A stretch of 64,000 nt of DNA, from the NCBI RefSeq assembly GCF_003702045.1, contig NZ_RBTP01000037.1:1-64000 (forward strand), given 5' to 3'. A program made the position numbers and the translations under genes. The notes under the pieces are model-generated. The model searched no databases. It had not been told where the DNA came from and worked only from the letters and a program-made list of their open reading frames with translations. The DNA is from Pseudomonas viridiflava (GTDB lineage Bacteria; Pseudomonadota; Gammaproteobacteria; Pseudomonadales; Pseudomonadaceae). Numbering within the stretch: position 1 is the stretch's first letter; the number at the start of each line of letters is the position of its first letter. Shown piece after piece: positions 24,238-32,554 of this stretch.

Positions 24238-24813
24238 ATGCAAAAAACAGAATCTGAACCCTTGGGTGTTGAGGAGTATGAAGCATTCGAGCTTATGGCT
24301 CGGGAGCTCCACGCCCATTTTTTAAGCGAGCGGAAAAATTTTGTGGTGCGAGTGCCCCTAAATTTAGTGAGCTATTTGGTCACTGGGATTTTGCGGAAAT
24401 CACGGTTGCCGAAAATTCAGCTTGAATGTGCCATAGCGGAATTAGAATTTGCTGTCGAGGCCAGGACATTTCGCCGTTACATCAGCGGTCATACCCGGAT
24501 GACATGGAGGACGTTTCAGCGATTGGTTTTCTGGGCGCTGGGGCAGCAATGGATCAGCGCGTGGATGTGCCGCGATTTGATGTCAAAAGCCCATCTATGC
24601 GAGGTCGCTCAAATCAGTGCACGCGAGCTATTGAACGAACGTAAGCGCCTCGTATCAGCGACAGAAATACACAGAGAGGAAATGGTTATGCGCTTTTATG
24701 AAAATCTAGCACTCAAGGACTTGGAAAGAGAAGAAGAAGCACTCCTCTCTATTCGAAGAAGCGATGAAGCGAGGGAGCTCGCACGCTCCCTGGGATTGGA
24801 TATAGCTGATTAG
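24238..24813 (+). CDS. Hypothetical protein, helical
   Basis: 191 residues (MQKTESEPLGVEEYEAFELM...). Largely alpha-helical with a basic middle (FRRYISGHTRMTWRTFQRLV) that could be a nucleic-acid contact and a highly charged coiled-coil-like C-terminus (LKDLEREEEALLSIRRSDEA). No known family seen. Ends 2 bp before the integrase remnant on the other strand. Confidence 0.5.
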   Translation: MQKTESEPLGVEEYEAFELMARELHAHFLSERKNFVVRVPLNLVSYLVTGILRKSRLPKIQLECAIAELEFAVEARTFRRYISGHTRMTWRTFQRLVFWALGQQWISAWMCRDLMSKAHLCEVAQISARELLNERKRLVSATEIHREEMVMRFYENLALKDLEREEEALLSIRRSDEARELARSLGLDIAD

Positions 24814-24815
24814 CC

Positions 24816-24960
24816 TCAGGCCAGCTTGACCACCAGCGCTTCGGCCCTGTTGTAGTAACCCTCCAGCGTGTTTATCTCGAAATGCCCGGTGACACTGGCA
24901 AGCTCGATCAAACTCTGTAGCTTGCGTAGCAAGCCATCAAGTCGCTTAATCGCGCCATGA
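24816..24960 (-). pseudogene. C-terminal remnant of a tyrosine integrase
   Basis: Minus-strand reading gives LIELASVTGHFEINTLEGYY then NRAEALVVKLA and a TGA at 24816-24818. This aligns with the C-terminus of the intact integrase at 30948-32021 (LIELASVTGHREVNMLKRYY...). It keeps the GH motif and the Tyr, but everything upstream is lost. It marks an earlier integration of a related element. Confidence 0.75.
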
Positions 24961-24999
24961 CTTACAGTTGGGATAGCTGCCGCGATCGAGCTAATGCCA

Positions 25000-25440
25000 T
25001 TACCAATCAGGCTCTAGCTCTGTGCTGAGGTGAATGCCCATGATCCTGGCCTTACGGTACCTCAACGGCTCTGCATTGATCTCCAAAGCAACGAGACGAT
25101 TTGCCGCGACCACTAGACTGTTGAATCGCCCGTTGTGAATAGCTACATACGCAACCAGTCTCTTGCCAGACGCCTGCATTGAGCCGATGCAGAGAGGTGC
25201 TGCCTTCCCGTCTAGGAGTAGCGGGTCAACGTATAGGTAGCATTCCAATGTCGGATATTTGAACGCTTGGGGATATCGGATGGAGCCGTGCAGCTTCATC
25301 GAAGCATGCTCTGAATAATGGTCACCGATTAGCCTGGTATCGGCATGCGTAGCCATGCCAAAGGACCACGACATATCCCATTGCCAAATCCGGGCTTGTA
25401 CGGTTATTCGATCAATGACTGCATGGCTTCGACCAGCCAT
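25000..25440 (-). CDS. Hypothetical protein
   Basis: 146 residues, ATG at 25440 with GGAGGAATGCT upstream. Predicted beta-rich, with PTLECYLYVDPLLLDGKAAP and RFNSLVVAANRLVALEIN. No family recognised. It is 54 bp downstream of the replication-like gene in the same direction, so probably part of the island's operon. Confidence 0.55.
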   Translation of the reverse strand: MAGRSHAVIDRITVQARIWQWDMSWSFGMATHADTRLIGDHYSEHASMKLHGSIRYPQAFKYPTLECYLYVDPLLLDGKAAPLCIGSMQASGKRLVAYVAIHNGRFNSLVVAANRLVALEINAEPLRYRKARIMGIHLSTELEPDW

Positions 25441-25494
25441 AGCATTCCTCCTCTCGAGCTGGACTGAACTCTGCCATGAACTTATACCTGCTGC

Positions 25495-26277
25495 TTACGG
25501 TGAACCGGGTCTATTCAGATGTTCAGCCAGATACATGGTTAATGCCATTGCGTCCTGCGGTTTAGCCGATGCAGATCGATACCTTTCTGCCATCGCACTG
25601 ACGACAAGCTGAGCCCCATTTCGAAGCTTTCCCGTGGTTTTCGCCTTCACAAGCGCTCTGTGAACATCCGTCCGATATTCTGTGGGGATTCCGGACATAT
25701 CCAGCTCATTGGAAGCAAGATGCGACGTTTGGGTTTCAGTTAGTAGTTTAGGTTGAGGTTTAGTGTTAAGCCGAACTTGGTCCGATACGGTATCGATACC
25801 GCATCCGTGGGGTATCGATATCTCTTCCAAACCTGGGTCTGAGCGCGGACGGAGGGCCTCATTAATCCAGCGTTGCTGATCCACCGTCAGTCTTTCTTTA
25901 AAGTCGCGCAAGAAATCGTCAAGCCACTCGCTCGGAATCCGCCGAATTTCTTCAAGCGCTCTCGCTCTCAGCTTTGGCCCCGTCACCTGAGTAGCGGTGT
26001 GGTGATCCCACCAGATACGTACCCAAACGACGTATCTGACGTGATCATATCTAGCCAGGCCTTCATCTTGTAGTCGATGAATGACCTGTAACCATTGCTC
26101 TGCCGTCCAGCCAATTTCAGCTCCTGCAATGCGGGGCACGAGTGGGTATACGCCCGTGATATTGCTGTCAGGAGCTGTGAGAAGGTGCAGCAACGCAACT
26201 TTGTCCTCAGTGGTGCAATTCAGCAGGCGCGGGGAGCGCCAAAAATTCTGATCCCTGATGGTTCGTTGTCTGCCCAT
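25495..26277 (-). CDS. Phage/island replication-initiation-like protein
   Basis: 260 residues from the ATG at 26277 (AGGAG upstream); the frame is open further but would overlap the preceding gene. The N-terminal MGRQRTIRDQNFWRSPRLLN with TTEDKVALLHLLTAPDSNITGVYP resembles the winged-helix N-terminus of phage replisome organiser or DnaT-like proteins. The C-terminal third is low complexity and then helical. Placement after an AlpA-like gene fits an integrative element. Assignment is tentative. Confidence 0.5.
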   Translation of the reverse strand: MGRQRTIRDQNFWRSPRLLNCTTEDKVALLHLLTAPDSNITGVYPLVPRIAGAEIGWTAEQWLQVIHRLQDEGLARYDHVRYVVWVRIWWDHHTATQVTGPKLRARALEEIRRIPSEWLDDFLRDFKERLTVDQQRWINEALRPRSDPGLEEISIPHGCGIDTVSDQVRLNTKPQPKLLTETQTSHLASNELDMSGIPTEYRTDVHRALVKAKTTGKLRNGAQLVVSAMAERYRSASAKPQDAMALTMYLAEHLNRPGSP

Positions 26278-26323
26278 ACTCACGGCTCCTGGTGCAAACG
26301 TACGGGGATGACGTAAGGGACGA

Positions 26324-26626
26324 TCATTGTCGCGCCTCCACCTGCGCTTTCTTGGTTGGCCTCCCTGTGTGTTTTGGTTTTGATGAGGCATTTGTCATGG
26401 CGGGGCGAGGAGGACTTTCGGTATTGCCGGTGCGCATCCACGCTCTTAAGTCACCTAGCCTCCATCGCAGCCTTGATAGGCCTGGTACAGGCTCAAGCCC
26501 GGGCAACTTGCGCTGACGGACCGTAAGCACGCTGAATCCCGTCAACGCAGCAACTTCAGACACGCCGATCAGGACATCGTCGCCAAGCTTCTGTATTTTT
26601 TGGATGGTTTCATAATCTACTGGCAT
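26324..26626 (-). CDS. AlpA/excisionase-like helix-turn-helix protein
   Basis: 100 residues. A MerR/HTH_17-type helix-turn-helix occupies about residues 18-60 (LIGVSEVAALTGFSVLTVRQRKLPG, then a Trp-containing wing RLRWRLGDLRAWM), the classic AlpA layout. The C-terminal tail is basic and Pro-rich. AlpA proteins activate integrase genes or assist excision. It is the upstream gene of the replication-like gene, with 46 bp between. Confidence 0.65.
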   Translation of the reverse strand: MPVDYETIQKIQKLGDDVLIGVSEVAALTGFSVLTVRQRKLPGLEPVPGLSRLRWRLGDLRAWMRTGNTESPPRPAMTNASSKPKHTGRPTKKAQVEARQ

Positions 26627-27255
26627 CGGGTTATCGCTCGATTGATCTGTTCGACACAGATTTCGTCAGTTGAGCGGTTGGCAGCTAGGACATCTTTTTA
26701 ACAGATGGGTTGTGAGGGCGGGAGCGGGAGCCGTGGGGTGCTTTGAAAAACGACCGTTCAGACGTGCGTAATTGCACGTTACCTGATCACCTTTCCACGT
26801 CTGTCAAGCTGGTCATATGCACCCACGTTGTATAACTTGATTTGCGGCAATGATCGGCAGAAGTCGGCCAGAAGTGGCCGTTAATCAGCGCATGTCCCCA
26901 ATTTATACAGAACTGTGCGTGGCCTCTGAAGCTAGCGAAAGGCTATCGATTGCTGAATGTGCCCACTAGACAAAAAATTCGACAGTCAGGGCCAAAATCG
27001 CAGCAGTACCAAAAGACGTGCGAACAGATCTGTCTCCTGCTCGGCCTTGGGCTCTATGGTTTTGAAGGACTGCTTCACTTGCCGTTGATAGGATTACGTT
27101 CGTCTCTTGCATTTTCAACTGCTACCATTACGGGATTACCGTACCCTTAATTCCTGTAAGGAGGCACGGGCACAATATTTTCCCCCTATCCCGAGCCTCG
27201 CGTCGTCGCAATAGCCACGGATTAGGCCTATTTTGCAGAGAATCGGATAATAGAA
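26627..27255. other. Intergenic between island halves
   Basis: About 630 bp without a supportable gene. Contains the third copy of a degenerate repeat (26855-26879). Presumably holds divergent promoters for the AlpA-like gene and the ATPase gene. Confidence 0.4.
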
Positions 27256-28299
27256 ATGGCTAGCGCCGAACAGCTTAAAGCGCTCGTAAAGTCCCACATC
27301 GAGCGGGATGACAGTCAATTCTATTCTGTGGCGATGCAGGTTGCTGCCCGTGAGGCAAAATCGGGGCATGGTAAGCTCGCTACCGATCTGCGCGACATGA
27401 TTGACGCTGCGAAGAGCAGCGTCAGCCTTGAGGGTCGACGCAACAATCCCGTTCCCCTAGCCAAGCCACGCGGTGAGATGGCTGGCTTGCTCGGCGTCTC
27501 CTATCCTAAGGACCGCTTCGTCGATATGGTTCTCGACCAGGTTGCTTCGGACCAACTGCGACGTGTTCTCAAGGAGCAGCGCATGTTCGCTAGGCTTCGG
27601 GAGCATGGTCTGTCACCCCGCCGTAAAGTTCTTTTGGTCGGCCCTCCAGGTACCGGCAAAACAATGACCGCTGCTGCCCTTGCTGGCGAGCTTGGAATTC
27701 CTCTGTTCCTGGTACGACTTGATACGCTCATCACCAAGTTTATGGGCGAGACAGCAGCGAAGCTTCGACAGGTCTTTGATGCCATGGTTGATATCCGCGG
27801 CGTTTATTTCTTTGACGAATTCGATGCCATTGGTTCCCAGCGAGGAATGCCCAATGATGTAGGTGAGATTCGCAGGGTCTTGAACAGCTTTTTGATGATG
27901 ATCGAGGAGGATCAGTCGAACAGCCTTATCATCGCAGCGACCAATCACCCCGAAATTCTGGATTACGCTCTGTTTCGTCGTTTCGATGACGTGATCGAAT
28001 ATCATCTGCCAACGGCCGAACAGGCCTCCAGCCTGATTCGCACACGGCTGGGAAGTTTTGCACCGAAGCCCTTTTCAGCCAAAAAAGCTGGGGAGCAGGC
28101 TGTCGGGTTGAGTTATGCCGAAATTCGCCGTGCCGTTGATGATGCAATTAAAGATGCCATCATGCATGACGAAGATCGCGTCAAAGGACAGACGCTGGGC
28201 AAGGCATTGATGGATCGCCGGCTGCTCAGCCAAAAATTGGCAAAACAGCGAAGCAGTGAATCATGCCGGATAAACGAGACCACCAGCGTTCCCACCTAA
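27256..28299 (+). CDS. ietA: AAA ATPase of an IetAS-type defence system
   Basis: 347 residues. Walker A GPPGTGKT (129-136), Walker B FFDE (185-188), sensor-1 IIAATNHPE and arginine-finger-type FRRFDD (about 240-245), followed by a small helical lid. The N-terminal about 90 residues form a helical domain. Fold and order match classic AAA proteins (FtsH/ClpX-like regulatory ATPases). Its 3' end overlaps the start of a subtilisin-like protease gene by 37 bp. The pair AAA ATPase plus S8 protease is the published IetAS arrangement (plasmid incompatibility in rhizobia, later shown as anti-phage). Confidence 0.82.
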   Translation: MASAEQLKALVKSHIERDDSQFYSVAMQVAAREAKSGHGKLATDLRDMIDAAKSSVSLEGRRNNPVPLAKPRGEMAGLLGVSYPKDRFVDMVLDQVASDQLRRVLKEQRMFARLREHGLSPRRKVLLVGPPGTGKTMTAAALAGELGIPLFLVRLDTLITKFMGETAAKLRQVFDAMVDIRGVYFFDEFDAIGSQRGMPNDVGEIRRVLNSFLMMIEEDQSNSLIIAATNHPEILDYALFRRFDDVIEYHLPTAEQASSLIRTRLGSFAPKPFSAKKAGEQAVGLSYAEIRRAVDDAIKDAIMHDEDRVKGQTLGKALMDRRLLSQKLAKQRSSESCRINETTSVPT

Positions 28300-30740
28300 T
28301 TCTTCAACAAACATCAGAGCTTAAGCCCTACAAAGCGCACACACCTAACGGGGGCACCAAGCCGAAAATTCCTAACCTGCCGAGGCAGAAGCACGGGAAG
28401 GCATTGCAGAACCAACTGCAAGGGCTGAAGTCTGTTGCTGACTTGGCTAGGGCATTTCAGGAGCAGGCAGGAGTTGAAAGCGGTCTTGGGCTGCAAATTC
28501 AATTTGTCGGCCAGCCTGATGTGGAGATGGCTTTCCAAAGTTTGGCTGATGAGCGACAGAAAATTGAGCTACTTAGCATTTGCCAGGAAGGCGAGCAGAC
28601 GATTGCCAACGTCTTTGTCCCCGATGGAAAACTCGTACATTTCGAAAAGATTGTGCGTGAATATTTGGAGGAGAAAAAAGACAAAAATGACAAACCCCTC
28701 GATCACCGCAATCTCATAAATACCATTGAGTCTATACGCAGTGCCGAATTGAAGGCGCTCTGGACGGATGACCCAGATCTGTTGCCTCAGGATAAAAATG
28801 AGGAGTTTTGGTGGGAGGTTTGGCTGCCGGTTCGAGGGGATCGCCAAACAGTCGTTGAGGATTTCCAGAAAATCGTTGAGCTTTGCGGATGCGAGGTTAA
28901 CGATGATCAGGCCAACTTCCCGGAGCGGACGGTGGTGTTGATGCGAGGCTCTCAGCGGCAATTATCTGGCTCGGTCCTTGGGCTCAACTGTGTTGCAGAG
29001 CTGCGCCGTGCTAAGGAAACCGCAGACAGCTTTGATGATCTAGCAGGTGAAGATCAACTTGAATGGGCCAATGAGCTATTGGAGCGAACAGATTTTGCAC
29101 CAGCGCGTAAGAGTGTTCCGCGCATTTGTCTGCTGGACTCTGGTGTAAACCGCGCCCATCCTCTGATCAGCCCTCTGATGAAGGAGGTCGATACTCACTC
29201 TGTTGATCCTGAGTGGGGAAGGCATGATGTCGAGAACCACGGCACGGGTATGGCTGCGCTTGCGGCCTACGGCGATCTAACGGACTGTCTAGAATCCTCA
29301 GACCGAATTAGTATTATGCATCGGCTCGAATCGGTGAAGCTCTTACCGAATCACGGTGGTAACCCTGGAAGTGCAAATTTGCATGCTTCGCTTTTTGCTG
29401 AAGCTGTGTCCCGGCCGGAAATCAGCCATAGTCATCGCACCCGAATCTTTAACTCCGCGGTGAGTGCTGAAGATTACCGGGATCGAGGTCGTCCATCCTC
29501 ATGGTCATCTAAGCTCGACAGCTTGGCGTCCGATGCGGATAACGAAGGTGAGTTCCCCCGCCTTTTCGTTCAGTCGGCCGGTAATATCAGGGATAACAAT
29601 GCGTGGTTCGAGTACCCTGCAAGCCTCAGTTCGAATCTCATCCACGATCCAGGGCAGGCTTGGAATGCGCTAACGGTGGGGGCATGCACTCGGAAAGTTG
29701 ATGCAGGTCCGACCGATTACGCCCCCATTGCCGAAGAAGGTGGTCTAAGTCCTTTCACCACTACCTCAGCAACTTGGGACAGTGTTTGGCCGTTTAAGCC
29801 AGACGTTGTGTTCGAAGGTGGCAATGCCGCAAAGGATCGGTATGGCGCCGCTGGAATGGCCAGCTTAAGCCTACTGACAGCGCGTAATGAATTCGAAGCA
29901 AGGCGATTTTGCACCTTCAACGCAACTAGCGCAGCGTCAGCTCTTTGCTCGCGAATGGCAGCGCAGATTTTGGTTCAGTACCCTTCTCTTTGGCCGGAAA
30001 CATTGCGAGCGCTAATCGTGCATTCTGCTGAGTGGACGGAAGCGATGCGAGGAATGTACCTGCGCGGTCGTTTTCCTTCGAAAGCAGATTACGTTAGCCT
30101 CATAAGACATGCGGGGTGGGGTGAGCCCTCTCTAGATCGTGCGCTATGGAGCGCAAGCAACTCCCTTACGTTGGTGATTGAGGATCAGCTCCACCCTTAC
30201 CAAAAGAGTAACGGTAAGATCGGAACCCGTGAGATGAATCTCCACAACATCCCTTGGCCAAAGGATGAGCTTGAAGCTCTTCAAGACACTGAAGTGGAAA
30301 TGCGTGTCACCCTTTCTTACTTTATAGAGCCCAATCCATCAGCACGAGGGTCAGTCTCCAAGTTTCACTACCCTTCCCACCGGCTTCGCTTTGATGTAAA
30401 GCGCCCGCTAGAGAGCATCAGCGATTTCGTCGCGCGTGTGAATGCAGCGGCAGAACAGGGGAATGATGGTCCTAAACCCAAGGATCCGGATTGGCTTATA
30501 GGAGAGGGGAACAGAAATAAGGGTTCGCTACACCAGGACGTGTGGAAAGGCTCCGCCGCAGACTTGGCGAGTAGAGGCGTGCTAGCAGTCTATCCGGGCA
30601 TGGGATGGTGGAGAACTCGCCAGAGTTTGAAGCGATATGACCTACCTGCTCGCTATAGCTTGATTATCTCTATTAGGACTCCGGAAACGGATGTCGACCT
30701 TTACGCAGCGATCGAGCAGAAACTAGTTGTTGAGGTGTAG
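28263..30740 (+). CDS. ietS: Subtilisin-like serine protease (S8) of an IetAS-type defence system
   Basis: 825 residues. Catalytic triad: Asp292 (RICLLDSGVNRAHP), His326 (VENHGTGMAALA) and Ser556 (FNATSAASALCSRMAAQIL). There is no signal peptide, so it acts in the cytosol, unlike exported subtilases. The long N-terminal region (1-280) starts with a basic stretch and may regulate or recognise targets; the C-terminal about 200 residues are beta-rich. Translationally coupled to the AAA ATPase by overlap. Presumed effector whose proteolysis is gated by the ATPase upon infection. Confidence 0.82.
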   Translation: MPDKRDHQRSHLILQQTSELKPYKAHTPNGGTKPKIPNLPRQKHGKALQNQLQGLKSVADLARAFQEQAGVESGLGLQIQFVGQPDVEMAFQSLADERQKIELLSICQEGEQTIANVFVPDGKLVHFEKIVREYLEEKKDKNDKPLDHRNLINTIESIRSAELKALWTDDPDLLPQDKNEEFWWEVWLPVRGDRQTVVEDFQKIVELCGCEVNDDQANFPERTVVLMRGSQRQLSGSVLGLNCVAELRRAKETADSFDDLAGEDQLEWANELLERTDFAPARKSVPRICLLDSGVNRAHPLISPLMKEVDTHSVDPEWGRHDVENHGTGMAALAAYGDLTDCLESSDRISIMHRLESVKLLPNHGGNPGSANLHASLFAEAVSRPEISHSHRTRIFNSAVSAEDYRDRGRPSSWSSKLDSLASDADNEGEFPRLFVQSAGNIRDNNAWFEYPASLSSNLIHDPGQAWNALTVGACTRKVDAGPTDYAPIAEEGGLSPFTTTSATWDSVWPFKPDVVFEGGNAAKDRYGAAGMASLSLLTARNEFEARRFCTFNATSAASALCSRMAAQILVQYPSLWPETLRALIVHSAEWTEAMRGMYLRGRFPSKADYVSLIRHAGWGEPSLDRALWSASNSLTLVIEDQLHPYQKSNGKIGTREMNLHNIPWPKDELEALQDTEVEMRVTLSYFIEPNPSARGSVSKFHYPSHRLRFDVKRPLESISDFVARVNAAAEQGNDGPKPKDPDWLIGEGNRNKGSLHQDVWKGSAADLASRGVLAVYPGMGWWRTRQSLKRYDLPARYSLIISIRTPETDVDLYAAIEQKLVVEV

Positions 30741-30866
30741 CACACCTCAAAAGTGGTGCAGAGCGGAGATGTCGCGTGGGCAGGTTCGGCTCGACTTTAC
30801 GCTTATAATCACCAATGACAGCAATGGGCTCTCTTCTGCCGGGTGAGTTCCTTAACTGTAATGGTC

Positions 30867-30911
30867 AAGTCCGATGCAAACGACTGGCCAAGTCGAGTGC
30901 AAATGATGGCC
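30867..30911. repeat. Imperfect 22-23 bp tandem direct repeat
   Basis: AAGTCCGATGCAAACGACTG followed by GCC, then AAGTCGAGTGCAAATGATGG followed by CC. It lies between the protease gene and the integrase end. Could be integrase arm-type sites or an eroded insertion-sequence end. Confidence 0.5.
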
Positions 30912-30947
30912 CGTCTGTGGAGTTAACCACCGACGGGTGTGGTTCGA

Positions 30948-32021
30948 TCAAGCTAGCTTTGCTGCGAGCTCTTCGGCAGTGATGTTGTAGTAACGCTTCA
31001 GCATGTTTACCTCCCTATGTCCCGTCACGCTGGCAAGCTCGATCAAATTCGGCAGCTTGGTTGCCAGCCGACAGGTCGCTTCATGCCGTAGATCGTGAAA
31101 GCGCAGATTGATCAGGAAGTCTTCCTGAGGCGTTACCTGCGCAGCCCCGCAATCGACCAAGTATTTCAGCCTCGCACGCTCCAGACCTCGCACAAAGGCC
31201 TTCTTGAGCGCATCAGCGGTGGTGGGGAAGACGCGACCGCACAGCGAACGCGGCAAGCCCTTCAGAAGCTGGATGGCCTTCGGCGAAAGCGGCACGGTTC
31301 TGGGCAGTCCGTTCTTGGTCGCCGGGAGGTGCGCGGTTCTACGTTCCAGGTTCACATGCTTCCAGCGCAGCTCGAAAATCTCGCCACGGCGCATGGCGGT
31401 CTCAATCGCCAATTGGACGATGGGCCGTATCCAGGGATTGTGTGATGCATCGGCGTAGGTCCCATCAGCACGTCGCTCGCGAAGCTCTAGCGCGCCGAGC
31501 ATGTATTGCTCTTCAATTGGATCGAGCCGTCGAGAGCGCTCGTCGTTGTAGCTGGGGCGGCTGACCATCCTGACTGGATTCTCGGCCAGATGAATGCCCC
31601 ACTCACGGCGAGCGACTTCAATCACGCATTGAAACAACGCAAGCTCACGCTTGACCGTGTTGCCTTTGCGGATCTTCAGGCGCTCGTCACGGTAGCGGGC
31701 AAAATCTGAAGAGGTGAGGGTGGCAACGATGCGTGTCGCCAGCGGATGACGCTTGAGCGCTTCTAGGCGTTTGACTTCCGAATACGCGCCTTTGTGCTTA
31801 GGGGCTATCTCGGAGATGTAGCGATCAATGAGTTGATGAAAGGCGGTGCGTTCAGCCTCGACGCGAGAGACAAAGATGCCCCGGTCGATTTCGCTTTCGA
31901 TCATGCGTGCCCAGGCTTGGGCATCGGATTTAGTTTCGAAGGTTTTGCGCTGGGCTGGATAGCCCTTACGACGAATTTGCGCTTCCCACTGATACTCGCC
32001 GCGATTCCTGATTGTTGCCAT
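30948..32021 (-). CDS. Site-specific tyrosine integrase of a tRNA-targeting island
   Basis: 357 residues from the ATG at 32021 (MATIRNRGEYQWEAQIRRKG); a start at 32030 is possible. N-terminal arm-binding part, a core-binding domain (about 60-160), then the catalytic domain with Arg in ETAMRRGEIFELRW, HDLRHEA (His-x-x-Arg), GHREVN (His) and Tyr in MLKRYYNI. It reads away from the tRNA-Arg gene 114 bp away, the standard position of an integrase at the attachment site. Core-type integrase of phage-related islands. Confidence 0.9.
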   Translation of the reverse strand: MATIRNRGEYQWEAQIRRKGYPAQRKTFETKSDAQAWARMIESEIDRGIFVSRVEAERTAFHQLIDRYISEIAPKHKGAYSEVKRLEALKRHPLATRIVATLTSSDFARYRDERLKIRKGNTVKRELALFQCVIEVARREWGIHLAENPVRMVSRPSYNDERSRRLDPIEEQYMLGALELRERRADGTYADASHNPWIRPIVQLAIETAMRRGEIFELRWKHVNLERRTAHLPATKNGLPRTVPLSPKAIQLLKGLPRSLCGRVFPTTADALKKAFVRGLERARLKYLVDCGAAQVTPQEDFLINLRFHDLRHEATCRLATKLPNLIELASVTGHREVNMLKRYYNITAEELAAKLA

Positions 32022-32135
32022 TTCGACCATTCCCGCCACACCTGAGTGTGGCAAATTTGTGGCAAAAACGACTTTCAGGACTAGGACAGGTTTCTGGCAG
32101 TGGAGCTAACCCCTTGTAATACAGGGGATAGAAGA

Positions 32136-32212
32136 TGGTGCACCAGGCGGGATTCGAACCCACGACCCCTGCCTTCGGAGGGCAGTACTCTATCCAGCTG
32201 AGCTACTGGTGC
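32136..32212 (-). tRNA. tRNA-Arg (anticodon CCG)
   Basis: 77 nt including encoded CCA on the minus strand. Acceptor GCACCAG pairs with CTGGTGC, D-arm GCTCAGCTGGATAGAGT, anticodon stem CTGCC/GGCAG with loop CTCCGAA (anticodon CCG), T-arm GGGTTCGAATCCC. It is adjacent to the integrase and its 3' end is the likely attachment site. I did not find a second copy of its 3' end elsewhere in the window. Confidence 0.95.
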
Positions 32213-32554
32213 AACGCGGGCGCCATGATACTCATCTGATGGGCGGGCGTCCATGCTGGCGAGCGGCTGTTGTCGATTTCGCACGCTTTACCCATCGTCC
32301 CCACTCAAACCCCAGAAAACCTTCAACCTGCCTCATTACACCGTTCTTTTTTTTGAACAGCCTATTGTCCTTTAACCCCGCAGTCCCTAGGATTCGTTTG
32401 AGATTTCAAACGCTCTTGTTCGGTCTTCGTGCTTTTTTCGCGACGCGCATCGCTCAGGCCGATGGAATGTTTTCCCGGCGATGACTTCCAAATGGGGTGC
32501 ATCGATATTCATTTGTTCGCTCCGCCCTTGTGCGGTGCTGTTTAGGAGGCCGAC

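Noticed and set aside
32136..32212. A distal att copy of the tRNA-Arg 3' end inside the window
   Set aside because: I looked for the T-arm/acceptor sequence (GGGATTCGAACCC) to the left and found only unrelated partial matches, such as near 1346 and 7460.
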